A DNA stretch of 13,731 nucleotides, from NCBI GenBank assembly GCA_020444165.1, contig JAHLLK010000108.1, positions 1-13,731 of the forward strand, written 5' to 3'. The position numbers were made by a program, and so were the translations under genes. Positions 1-8,552 of this stretch are shown here, one piece after another. The stretch comes from Deltaproteobacteria bacterium (GTDB taxonomy: Bacteria; Desulfobacterota; Desulfarculia; Desulfarculales; Desulfarculaceae). Below the pieces are notes generated by a model. The model ran no database searches. It was not told the DNA's origin and worked only from the letters and a program-made list of their open reading frames with translations. Numbering within the stretch: the first letter of the stretch is position 1; each line of letters begins with the position of its first letter.

Positions 1-1145
1 GCCGCGATGCTCTCCTGCGCCTCCTCGGTCAGGTAGGGGTGCATGGGCAGGCTGAAGATGCGGCGGGAGGCGTCCTCGGCTACCGGGAAATCGCCCGGGG
101 CGTGGCCCAATTCGGCGAAGACCTTTTGCAGGTGCAGGGGGATGGGGTAGTACACCGCCGCGGGGACGCCGGCTTCCTTGAGCGCGGCCAGGCAGCGCTC
201 CCGCCCGGCCGCGTCCGGGGCCAGAATGGAATACTGGGCCCAGGCCGACACCAGGCCGGGCACCCGGGCCTGGGGGGCCAGGGGCAGGCCGGCCGCGGCG
301 AAAAGCCGGTCGTAGCGGGCGGCCGCGGCCTCCCGCAGCTCCAGCTCTTCCTCGAACAGGGTGAACTTGGCCAGGAGCACCGCGGCCTGGAAGGTGTCCA
401 GCCGGGCGTTGAGGCCCACCCGCACGTTCTGGTACTTGTCCGCCCCCTGGCCGTGCACCCGCAGGCTGGTCAGGATCTCGGCCAGCTCGGGTTCCGAGCA
501 GAAGCACATGCCGCCGTCGCCGTAGCCGCCCAGCGGCTTGGCCGGGAAGAACGAAGTGCAGCCCAGGCGGCCCAGGGACCCGGCCCGCCGCCCGTGGTAC
601 CGGGCGCCGAAGGACTGGGCCGCGTCTTCCACCACGACGAGGCCGTGCTCCCGGGCCAAGGGCGCCAAGCGGTCGAAATCGGCGGGCAGGCCGAAGATAT
701 CCACGGTCAGGAGCACCCGGGGAGTGAGCCCGCCCTCCCGGGCCGGCCGCGGCAGGGGATGCCCGTCGCCGCCCTCGGCCAGGGCGGCCAGCGCCCGGGC
801 CACGCTGGCCGGGTCCAGGTTCCAGGTGCCGGGCTCGATGTCCACGAACACCGGGGTGGCGCCCAACAGGGCCACCGCCTCGGCCGTGGCCACGAAGGTG
901 AACGGCGTGGTGAGCACCGCGTCCCCGGGCCCCACCCCCAGGGCCATGAGGGCCAGGAGCAGGGCGTCGGTGCCCGAGCCGCAGCCCACGGCGTGGGGCA
1001 CCCCGGTGAACGCGGCGAGCTTGGCCTCCAACTCCTCGATTTCCGGCCCCATGATGTAGCGGCCGTGGTCCAGGACCGCTCCCAGGCGCTTTTCCAGGTC
1101 CTCACGGATGCGTTTCTGCTGGGTGGCCAGATCTATGAACTGCAT
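1..1145 (-). CDS. DegT/DnrJ/EryC1/StrS-family sugar aminotransferase, WbpE-like (C-terminus cut by window edge)
   Basis: This is a PLP-dependent aminotransferase that probably converts a keto-sugar nucleotide to an amino sugar for surface polysaccharide synthesis. The 381 visible residues begin MQFIDLATQQ and resemble WbpE/WlbC-type UDP-3-keto-GlcNAcA aminotransferases over their whole length. The fold-type I landmarks are present: GSGTDAL near residue 57, PFTFVATAE near 81, VVEDAAQSFGA near 171 (D174 would contact the pyridine nitrogen) and SFFPAKPLGGYGDGG near 198, where K203 is the expected Schiff-base lysine. PIPLHLQ and the LPMHP motif lie near the visible C-terminus. The start at 1145 is preceded on its strand by GAAGGAAGG at good spacing. 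A Gly/Pro-rich insertion at about residues 122-141 appears longer than in the relatives I remember. Only the last residues are missing. The family is certain; the exact sugar substrate is inferred. Confidence 0.92.
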   Translation of the reverse strand, partial: MQFIDLATQQKRIREDLEKRLGAVLDHGRYIMGPEIEELEAKLAAFTGVPHAVGCGSGTDALLLALMALGVGPGDAVLTTPFTFVATAEAVALLGATPVFVDIEPGTWNLDPASVARALAALAEGGDGHPLPRPAREGGLTPRVLLTVDIFGLPADFDRLAPLAREHGLVVVEDAAQSFGARYHGRRAGSLGRLGCTSFFPAKPLGGYGDGGMCFCSEPELAEILTSLRVHGQGADKYQNVRVGLNARLDTFQAAVLLAKFTLFEEELELREAAAARYDRLFAAAGLPLAPQARVPGLVSAWAQYSILAPDAAGRERCLAALKEAGVPAAVYYPIPLHLQKVFAELGHAPGDFPVAEDASRRIFSLPMHPYLTEEAQESIA

Positions 1146-1194
1146 GGCTATGCCTTCCTTCACGGCCCGCGGGGCCGGGTGCGGCGAGAAAAAT

Positions 1195-1225
1195 AATATA
1201 TGCCACAGGCGGCCGGGGTTCTCAA
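1195..1225 (-). promoter_or_regulatory. possible sigma-70 promoter for the aminotransferase gene
   Basis: Read on the minus strand, TTGAGA (plus positions 1220-1225) is followed after 19 bases by TATATT (1195-1200); CATATA at 17-bp spacing is an alternative -10. The AT-rich block stands out in a very GC-rich stretch and would give a leader of about 43 bases. The spacing is long, so this is only plausible. Confidence 0.35.
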
Positions 1226-1271
1226 GGGCCGCGGGAAACCGGGGCCCCCGCCGGGCGGGGTGGGAAATGCG

Positions 1272-1300
1272 TTGACCCGGTGGCGAGGTCTTTCTAATAT
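1272..1300 (+). promoter_or_regulatory. sigma-70 type promoter of the outer-membrane protein gene
   Basis: TTGACC (1272-1277) and TAATAT (1295-1300) are separated by exactly 17 bases, close to the housekeeping consensus. Transcription would start near 1307, just ahead of GGAGGT at 1314-1319 and the ATG at 1324, giving a leader of less than 20 bases. Confidence 0.65.
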
Positions 1301-1323
1301 CGCCGGAGAAAGCGGAGGTAAAC

Positions 1324-2337
1324 ATGCAGAAATCCCGGGCGGTACGAGGTTTTTTACGCTGGCTGCCGGCCGCGGCGGCCGTTTGGCTGTTCCTGGCGGC
1401 CTGGCCAGCCCTGGCGCAGAGCGAGATGACCCGCTGGATGGGGCCGGAATTGGGCCAAGTCCCCACCCTGCTGCATTACCAGGGGGAGTACTCGCCCGAA
1501 GCGGCGGTGGCGGGCCAGGGCGGCGATTTCCGCTACAGCGGGCACCGCTTTTCCGCGGTGACCCCCCTGTGGCAGGACCCGGACCAGGAAATGTCGGTGC
1601 AATTCCTGGCGGCCTCCACCCAGGTGGACACCAGCGCCGTGCTGCCCGACTCAGGCACGGAGTTTCCGGATTCCTGGTGGGACCTCCGGCTCTCCGGCTC
1701 CTACCGCTGGCGGGATTCCCGCGGCTGGATCTGGGGGGGCAACCTCCAGGTGGGTTCGGCCAGCGACGAGCCTTTCCAAGGCGAGGAGGAGATCAGCCTG
1801 GGGGCCAACGCCCTGGTGCGCATACCCTCCGGTGAGGACGCGGCCTGGATTTTCTTTGTGAACTACAACAACCGCCGCGACTTCCTGAGCGGTGCGCCCA
1901 TCCCCGGGGCGGCCTATTGGTACCGGCCCTCGGAGAAGCTTGTGGTGGTGGCGGGCCTTCCCTTCCTGGAGGTCACCTACCGCCCTTGGCGGCCCTTGGG
2001 CTTCAGCTTGCAGTATTTCTTCCCCCGCTCGGTGCGCGCCGCGGCGGATTGGCGCTTCCTGCCCGGCTGGCAGCTCAGCGGGGGATTCTCGTGGAAGTAT
2101 GTGGCCTATTTCCGCGCCGAACGGACCCACGCGCAGAACCGTCTGTTTTTCTACCAAAAGCGCCTTTTTGCCGACCTGGCCTGGCGGGTGGCGCCCGGCT
2201 TGCGCCTCACCTTGGGGGTGGCCTGGGCCTTTGACCGGGAAATCTTCGAGGGCGAGAGCTACGATGACAACGACTTGAACCGGCTGGATCTGGCCAACGG
2301 CCCCATTTATCAGGCGGGCCTCAGCTTCCGGTTCTGA
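1324..2337 (+). CDS. outer-membrane beta-barrel protein of unknown function (DUF6268-like)
   Basis: The 337-residue product has a clear Sec signal peptide: basic start (MQKSR, R8, R12), hydrophobic core at about 14-27, and a probable cut after ALA at residue 31. The rest alternates aromatic and polar residues as in beta-strands, is rich in Trp and Tyr, and ends in LSFRF with a terminal phenylalanine, the usual barrel-assembly signal. Segments such as WWDLRLSGSYRW, WIWGGNLQVGS and WIFFVNYNN read as amphipathic strands. The resemblance to DUF6268 outer-membrane proteins is from memory and not certain. GGAGGT four bases before the ATG and a good upstream promoter fix the start. It is divergent from the aminotransferase, so a surface role is plausible, but no specific function can be assigned. 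Confidence 0.8.
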   Translation: MQKSRAVRGFLRWLPAAAAVWLFLAAWPALAQSEMTRWMGPELGQVPTLLHYQGEYSPEAAVAGQGGDFRYSGHRFSAVTPLWQDPDQEMSVQFLAASTQVDTSAVLPDSGTEFPDSWWDLRLSGSYRWRDSRGWIWGGNLQVGSASDEPFQGEEEISLGANALVRIPSGEDAAWIFFVNYNNRRDFLSGAPIPGAAYWYRPSEKLVVVAGLPFLEVTYRPWRPLGFSLQYFFPRSVRAAADWRFLPGWQLSGGFSWKYVAYFRAERTHAQNRLFFYQKRLFADLAWRVAPGLRLTLGVAWAFDREIFEGESYDDNDLNRLDLANGPIYQAGLSFRF

Positions 2338-2407
2338 GCGCGGGCCGGGGCTGGAGCGCGCGGCCCGGGGCCGAAGTTGCGGCGCATGATTCGCGGGAGA
2401 GGGCGCA

Positions 2408-3571
2408 TTGTCCTATAAAGTCGAGGTGGCCGTGGTCGGGGCCGGGGTGGTGGGCGCGGCCGTGGCCCATCTGCTGGCCGCCCAGGGCCGCGAGGTCTTT
2501 GTCCTGGAGCAGAACCCCGGGATCGCCCGGGGGGAGAATCAGTCGTCCCGCAACTCGGGGGTGATCCACGCCGGGCTGTACTACGACCGGGCGACCCGGC
2601 CCCTGAAAGCCCGGCTCTGCCCCCGGGGCAACCAGCTCCTTTACGATTTCTGCCGGGCCCACGCGGTGCCCCACCTGGCCTGCGGCAAGCTGGTGGTGGC
2701 GGTGGCCCCGCCGGAGCTGGCCGTGTTGGAGCTGTACGCCGCCCGGGCCCGGGAATACGGGGTGCCGGTGGAGCTCCTGGACGCCGCGGCGGCCCGGGAC
2801 CGGGAGCCCCTGGTGCGCTCCGTGGGGGCGCTCTGGTGCCCCACCTCGGGCATCGTGGACCCCACCGCCCTGGTGCACCGGCTCTGCACCCTGGCCGAGC
2901 GGGACGGGGCCCAGTTCCTCCCGGGCACCCGGGTGACCGGCCTGGCCCGGCATCCCGAGGGGGTGGAGGTGACCATCACCTACCGGGACGGGGCCCAGGA
3001 CCGCTTCCTGGCCGCGCGGGTGGTGAATGCGGCCGGTTTGGCGGCCGACGAGGTGGCCCTCCTCCTGAACCCCGCCTCCCCCTGGCGGGTGGACCCCATG
3101 CGCGGCGAGGCCCGCTGCTTCCAGCGGGGGCTCCGGCCGGAGCTGGCCCTGGCCGGCTGCAACGTCTACCCCACCCCCCGCCAGGTGCGGCTGGCCGGCG
3201 GGGTGTACTGGACCGTGGGCGTGCACCTCACCCCCACCCTGGAGACCACGCCCGCCGGCGAAACCCGTCTTTCCGACACCGTCACCGTGGGGCCCTTGAA
3301 CTTCAGCGCCCGGCACAAGGAGGACTTCGGCGGCGACCTGCGTCCGGCAGCCGAGTTCCTGGCCGAGGTGGCGGCCTTTTGCCCCTCGCTCCGGGAGGAG
3401 GACCTGAAGCCCTACCAGGCCGGGGTGCAGGCCCGCCTGGCCGGGGCCCAGGACTGGGTGCTGACCCCGGAGCCCACCTGCCCGGCCTGCTTGCACCTCC
3501 TGGGCCTGGACAGCCCGGCCCTCACCTCCTGCCTGGCCCTGGCCGAGCGGGTGCGGGAGATGCTGGGCTAG
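2408..3571 (+). CDS. FAD-dependent oxidoreductase, LhgO/L-2-hydroxyglutarate dehydrogenase-like
   Basis: This 387-residue DAO-superfamily flavoprotein probably oxidises L-2-hydroxyglutarate or a similar 2-hydroxyacid to the keto acid, passing electrons to the quinone pool. The FAD Rossmann motif GAGVVG is at residues 11-16, with E34 ending strand 2 as the ribose-binding acid. The family block NSGVIHAGLYY (49-59) and LKARLCPRGN follow, then CGKLVVA, TSGIVDP and VVNAAGLAAD. The C-terminus (DWVLTPEP, LLGLDSPALTSCLALAE) matches the LhgO subfamily closely. The start codon is TTG; it is preceded by GGGAGAGGG, and the Rossmann fold begins only a few residues later, so no later start fits. No signal peptide or membrane segment is seen. 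LhgO enzymes are about 400 residues, so this is complete. The subfamily is confident; the substrate is inferred. Confidence 0.88.
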   Translation: MSYKVEVAVVGAGVVGAAVAHLLAAQGREVFVLEQNPGIARGENQSSRNSGVIHAGLYYDRATRPLKARLCPRGNQLLYDFCRAHAVPHLACGKLVVAVAPPELAVLELYAARAREYGVPVELLDAAAARDREPLVRSVGALWCPTSGIVDPTALVHRLCTLAERDGAQFLPGTRVTGLARHPEGVEVTITYRDGAQDRFLAARVVNAAGLAADEVALLLNPASPWRVDPMRGEARCFQRGLRPELALAGCNVYPTPRQVRLAGGVYWTVGVHLTPTLETTPAGETRLSDTVTVGPLNFSARHKEDFGGDLRPAAEFLAEVAAFCPSLREEDLKPYQAGVQARLAGAQDWVLTPEPTCPACLHLLGLDSPALTSCLALAERVREMLG

Positions 3572-3699
3572 CCCCCCCCGGCCCCCCGCCCCCCGCGGGA
3601 CATTTGTCCTGGCTCCCGGCCGGCACCTGTAGCACAATTTAATTATCATCGTCGCTCCACCGCTCGCCTGCCGCCTTCCGGCCGAAAAGGAGAAGCCCC

Positions 3700-4269
3700 A
3701 TGTGGCCCATCGGACCCCTGATGTGGGAACACCGCCTCATCGAGCGCCTGGTGCGCCTGTTGGCCTCGGAGGCCGGGCGCTGGCGGGCCGGCCAAGCCGG
3801 CGACCCCGCCTTGATCTACAAGGCCGTGGAATTCTTCCGCAACTACGCCGACCGCTGCCACCACGGCAAAGAGGAGGAAATCCTTTTCGAGACCCTTTCC
3901 CGCCGGGACCTGGCGCCGGAGCACTCCCGGGTCATGGCCGAGCTCTTGAACGAACACCGCCAGGGGCGCGCCCTGGTGGGCCGTCTGGACCAGGCCAACC
4001 GGGCCTGGGAAGCCGGCGACGCCGCGGCCCTGCCCACGGTGCTGGCCTGCCTGGAGGAGCTTACCGTTTTTTATCCGGCTCACATCATCAAGGAAGACCA
4101 GCACTTCTTCTACCCGGTCATGGAGTATTTCAACCGGGCGGAAAAGGACGCAATGCTGGAGAAATTCTGGGAGTTCGACCGCCAGTTGGTGCACGAGTTC
4201 TACGGCTTCCTGGTCAAGGGCCTCGAAGAGAGTGCCAAGCGCCCCGCCGCGCCACCCCCCAGCGTTTGA
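3700..4269 (+). CDS. hemerythrin (HHE) domain protein
   Basis: This 189-residue, all-helical, soluble protein should bind a non-haem di-iron centre, for O2 or NO binding, scavenging or sensing. Likely ligands are H11 (WEHRLIE), H54 and E58 (CHHGKEEEILF), H86 (NEHRQGR), and H128 with E132 or D133 (YPAHIIKEDQHFFYP). These match the H...HxxxE...H...HxxxE/D pattern of the HHE family. A C-terminal helix containing HEFYGFL and a short Pro-rich tail (PAAPPPSV) follow. AAGGAG at 3687-3692 lies seven bases before the ATG. The gene is 128 bases after the FAD oxidoreductase and has its own AT-rich upstream stretch (about 3635-3650), so it may be transcribed separately. Stand-alone HHE proteins are common in anaerobes and microaerophiles. 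Whether it works with the downstream kinase is not shown by the sequence. Confidence 0.9.
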   Translation: MWPIGPLMWEHRLIERLVRLLASEAGRWRAGQAGDPALIYKAVEFFRNYADRCHHGKEEEILFETLSRRDLAPEHSRVMAELLNEHRQGRALVGRLDQANRAWEAGDAAALPTVLACLEELTVFYPAHIIKEDQHFFYPVMEYFNRAEKDAMLEKFWEFDRQLVHEFYGFLVKGLEESAKRPAAPPPSV

Positions 4270-4632
4270 GCCTTGCTTTTACCTCACCTTCTAATAAAAA
4301 ATATTAGAAGACCCCGATAAAAATGCTTACATGACATTGGCTCTGCCCATGAGGGGAGTTGTCGTCCCGCTAAAGGTTGCGAAGGACCGGGGAGGCTTCC
4401 GTTCCCCTGGCGACCAACCGGCCCCCCGGCTTGCGCTGCCCAGGGTCCGACCCCACCCCTACCGGCGCTGAGGTGCCCCCCCCTGACCGCTTCCTTTGGG
4501 CCAGCCCCGCCCAACCGGGGGCCCAGGGCTGGCTGGTGGCCTGCACCTGAGTACCACTAAAAAATTATGAAAGCTGGTTGGCTTTTTTCTTGGAAGTGGT
4601 TATTTGTTATATTACTTTGAGAAGTTAGCAGG
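4270..4632. other. 363-bp intergenic region upstream of the histidine kinase
   Basis: No convincing gene is present. It divides into three parts. An AT-rich perfect palindrome (4288-4310) closes the hemerythrin gene. A GC-rich, possibly structured segment (about 4325-4530) follows, with local hairpins such as GGGA/TCCC (4354-4368 area) and CCGGGGA/TCCCC-T-GG (about 4387-4410). Last is a sharply AT-rich block (4557-4622) with TATATT at 4608-4613, likely the kinase promoter area, though no well-spaced -35 box is seen. I do not recognise a known riboswitch in it. Confidence 0.5.
4288..4310. terminator. AT-rich perfect palindrome after the hemerythrin gene
   Basis: CTTCTAATA (4288-4296) and TATTAGAAG (4302-4310) form a perfect 9-bp stem with a five-A loop, 18 bases after the hemerythrin stop codon. 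No T-run follows on either strand, and the stem is AT-rich, so it could equally be an operator or a weak 3' end hairpin. Confidence 0.35.
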
Positions 4633-6186
4633 GTGGAGGATCCCTTGGGGCGGCGCACAGAAGTTCCTGCGGGTGGCAGGGGAGCGGATGATTCTTCTAA
4701 TTTGTTATATCCCTTGAAAATTTTGCTGGTAGAAGACAATCACGACGACCGAGTGGCCTTTCGGCGGGCGCTGGGACCCTTGCACTGCGAGGTGGTGGAG
4801 GCCGCCACCGCGGAGCAGGCCTTGGACATCCTGAGCGCCAACCCGGAGGATTTCGACGCCGTGGTGGCGGATCACCATTTGCCGCGCATGTCCGGCCTGG
4901 AGCTGTGCAAGGAGCTCTTGGCCCGGGAGGTGCCTTTCCCCCTGGTGATCCTCACCGGCAAGGGCTCGGAAGTCCTGGCCGTGGAAGCCCTCAAGGCCGG
5001 GGTGGCCGACTACATCGTCAAGGACCTCAGCCAGGCCTATCTGACCAGCCTGCCCAGCCTGATGCCCCGCATCATCGGCGAGCACCAGGACCGGCGCCAG
5101 CAATCCCTGCACCAGGACCAACTCTGCCTGGCCGCGGAGCAGCGCAAGAAGCTCCTGGACAGCCTGCCGGTGGGCATCATCGCCCTGGACGCCAAAAAGC
5201 GCATTACCGAGATCAACCGCACCGCCCTGGAAATGACCGGCTTCGCGGAGGCCGACTGCGTGGGCGAGGCCTGCGAGGAGATTCTCAGGTGCGACGTGTG
5301 CGGGGCCGGCTGCCCCATGGAAAAGGCCATGCGCAGCCGGGACACGGTGGGGCCCACCAGCAGCATCCTGTACAACCGCAAAGGCCAGGTGATCCCCATC
5401 AGCCTCATGTCCGCCGGGGTGGTGAGCCCCCAGGGCAAGCTGTTGGGCGGGGTGGAGCTGTTTCAGGACGTCAGCGACCTGAAGGCCCTGGAGGAAGAGC
5501 GGTCCAGCATGCTCTCCACCCTGATTCACGACATGAAAACCCCGTTGGTCTGCATCAAGGGCTTTGCCAAGCTCCTGCCCCAGCAGGCGCCGGAGCTGCA
5601 GAACGACCCGGCCAAAAGCTCGGTGGAGGTCATCACCCGGGAAGCCCAGAACCTGGAGGCTCTGGTCAAGGATTTCCTGGAATTCTCGCGGCAAAACCGG
5701 GGCGGTTTGCGCCTGAACCTCTCGCTCGCCGATTTGCGCCCGGAGCTGCGGGCCCTGGCGGCCAAGTTCCAAAACAGCTACCGGGAGAAAAAACTCGGCC
5801 TGGAGCTGGACCTCCCTCCGGAGCCCTGCTTGATCTGGGCCGATCTGCCCCGGCTCCACCGAGCCATCACCAACCTCCTGGACAACGCGCTCACCTACTC
5901 CCCCGCTGGTGGCGCGGTGCGGCTGGCCTTGGTGCACGGGCCCTACGAGGCCATTTTGGAGGTGGCCGATCAGGGTGTGGGCATCTCCTCCGCCGAACTG
6001 CCGCACATCTTCGAGCCGTTCTTCCGGGGCAGCCAGGGGGGCCGGGGCTATGGCCTGGGCCTGGCTGGGGTCAAGGCCGTGGTGGAGGGGCACGGCGGGC
6101 GCATCGGGGTGGAAAGCGTGCCCGGCCGGGGATCCCTGTTCCGGGTGACCCTGCCCCTGGGCCAGGACCAGGATTTGATTCCCTGA
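4633..6186 (+). CDS. hybrid sensor: N-terminal receiver, PAS, then histidine kinase
   Basis: This 517-residue cytoplasmic signalling protein has no membrane segment. An N-terminal receiver domain spans about 28-150: acid pair E34/D35, phospho-acceptor D80 (VVADHHLP), T108 and K130. A PAS domain spans about 170-285 and carries a Cys cluster at 214, 220, 223 and 227 (ILRCDVCGAGCPMEKAM). The HisKA helix has H299 (LIHDMKTPL). The HATPase has an N-box (NLLDNALTYSP, N414/N418), G1 (DQGVGIS, D446), F-box (FEPFF) and G2 (GYGLGLAGV). All catalytic residues are present. The annotated start is GTG at 4633 with only a weak upstream AGCAGG. TTG codons at 4702 and 4714 are the only later in-frame options before the receiver, so the first 24-28 residues are uncertain. 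No partner regulator is adjacent. A phosphate presumably arrives at D80 from another kinase, or from H299, but this order is inferred. Confidence 0.9.
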   Translation: MEDPLGRRTEVPAGGRGADDSSNLLYPLKILLVEDNHDDRVAFRRALGPLHCEVVEAATAEQALDILSANPEDFDAVVADHHLPRMSGLELCKELLAREVPFPLVILTGKGSEVLAVEALKAGVADYIVKDLSQAYLTSLPSLMPRIIGEHQDRRQQSLHQDQLCLAAEQRKKLLDSLPVGIIALDAKKRITEINRTALEMTGFAEADCVGEACEEILRCDVCGAGCPMEKAMRSRDTVGPTSSILYNRKGQVIPISLMSAGVVSPQGKLLGGVELFQDVSDLKALEEERSSMLSTLIHDMKTPLVCIKGFAKLLPQQAPELQNDPAKSSVEVITREAQNLEALVKDFLEFSRQNRGGLRLNLSLADLRPELRALAAKFQNSYREKKLGLELDLPPEPCLIWADLPRLHRAITNLLDNALTYSPAGGAVRLALVHGPYEAILEVADQGVGISSAELPHIFEPFFRGSQGGRGYGLGLAGVKAVVEGHGGRIGVESVPGRGSLFRVTLPLGQDQDLIP

Positions 6187-6436
6187 GTTCCGGGCCGTCC
6201 CTCTCCCCCCATGGTCTTTCCCGGGCCGGCCTCTGGCCCCTTCCCCCGGCGCGGGACCTTTGCCCCAGGCTGGCGCGCCCCCCTTTTCCAGCCCCCTCCC
6301 GCCGGCCCGGGCTGCCGGCCCGGCGCTTGCCTTCCGTGCCGCCAAGGTTCATCATCAATCTAAACTCGGCTGAACCCGCCCGGGACGCGGAACCCGCGGC
6401 CCCCCGGGCGCCACCCCTAGCTCTGGAGGTGAACCC

Positions 6437-8080
<1,644 letters not shown>

Positions 8081-8086
8081 TTGGTT

Positions 8087-8310
8087 CCGGGGGGCCGGCT
8101 GCGCCAGATGCCCGCCGGCTGCGTTGCGGGCCTGCGCTCCAACCTCGTCTTTGGGGTCTGTCATTTCAGGACGGGGGCGGCTGCGCCAGATGCCCGCCGG
8201 CTGCGTCCCGGGCCGGCGCTCCAACCTCGTCTTTGGGGTCTGTCATTTCAGGACGGGGGCGGCTGCGCCAGATGCCCGCCGGCGGCGTTGCGGCCTGCGC
8301 TCCAACCTCG
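8087..8310. repeat. 82-bp direct tandem repeat, about 2.6 copies
   Basis: The motif GCGCCAGATGCCCGCCGGC recurs at 8101, 8183 and 8265, an exact period of 82 bases. Copies 1 and 2 differ at only three positions across the full 82 bases. Copy 3 runs about 46 bases (to CAACCTCG at 8310), with one substitution and a one-base deletion, before diverging. Because 82 is not a multiple of three, the copies read in different frames and the array is not coding. It lies directly after the pgi stop codon. Confidence 0.9.
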
Positions 8311-8337
8311 ACGTAGCTAAGGCTACGCCTCCGGTTG
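8303..8337. repeat. palindrome at the edge of the tandem repeat
   Basis: CGTAGC (8312-8317) and GCTACG (8322-8327) form a perfect stem around TAAG, nested within CAACC (8303-8307) and GGTTG (8333-8337). It starts exactly where the third repeat copy diverges, so it may mark the junction between two repeat families. Confidence 0.6.
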
Positions 8338-8383
8338 TCGCTTGTCCGTCGCCTTGCCGGCGAACACCTGGCTGTGCCGGTCC

Positions 8384-8401
8384 GAGGCGAAACTTCGCCT
8401 C
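8384..8401. repeat. short perfect hairpin GAGGCGAA/TTCGCCTC
   Basis: GAGGCGAA (8384-8391) and TTCGCCTC (8394-8401) are perfectly complementary. A related TTCGCCT occurs again at about 8411-8417 followed by AAAAGGC. These look like remnants of a palindromic intergenic repeat. Confidence 0.6.
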
Positions 8402-8475
8402 AGAAAGAGCTTCGCCTAAAAGGCTATGGCAGCGATTTCTCCGCCAGCCTTGCTACTAATTCACTAAAGTTTTTT

Positions 8476-8504
8476 GGGGGGATGGGGGGTGTGGGGGGAA
8501 GGGG
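8476..8504 (+). other. G-quadruplex motif
   Basis: Four guanine runs, G6 (8476-8481), G6 (8484-8489), G6 (8493-8498) and G4 (8501-8504), are separated by loops of 2, 3 and 2 bases. This is an ideal intramolecular quadruplex pattern. Its last two runs are also the 5' arm of the adjacent hairpin, so the two structures would compete. Confidence 0.6.
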
Positions 8505-8538
8505 TCCATTTTTTCAAAAAAGGACCCCTTCCCCCCAC
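8491..8538. terminator. long hairpin between convergent pgi and dctM, probable bidirectional terminator
   Basis: A perfect 17-bp inverted repeat (8491-8507 with 8522-8538) encloses A, six T, C and six A; the T6/A6 pair can extend the stem. It lies 15 bases past the dctM stop on that gene's downstream side and also downstream of pgi, as expected for a shared terminator. The T-run is inside the loop side of the stem instead of after it, so intrinsic termination is likely but not textbook. Confidence 0.55.
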
Positions 8539-8552
8539 CTCTTCCAATCTCC

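Noticed and set aside
39..1196. A 385-codon plus-strand frame opposite the aminotransferase
   Set aside because: The minus strand shows the complete PLP-enzyme motif set; the plus-strand product is Gly/Gln/His-rich without any motif.
2321..3649. A 442-codon minus-strand frame opposite the FAD oxidoreductase
   Set aside because: No domain resemblance, composition typical of antisense reading, and it overlaps a well-supported gene completely.
4311..4560. Known riboswitch classes (GEMM, cobalamin, SAM, TPP) or SRP RNA upstream of the kinase
   Set aside because: None of their conserved sequence blocks could be found on either strand by eye.
4705..6345. A 546-codon open frame on the minus strand opposite the histidine kinase
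   Set aside because: Its product is a low-complexity Gly/His/Gln-rich sequence typical of antisense to GC-rich codons, while the plus strand encodes intact kinase motifs.
6187..6436. Promoter or terminator between the kinase gene and pgi
   Set aside because: TAAACT at 6361-6366 is a possible -10 but lacks a -35 at suitable distance, and no stem with a T-run follows the kinase stop.
8087..8310. Tandem repeat considered as a CRISPR array
   Set aside because: There are no unique spacers between short repeats; the whole 82-bp unit repeats, and no cas genes are present.
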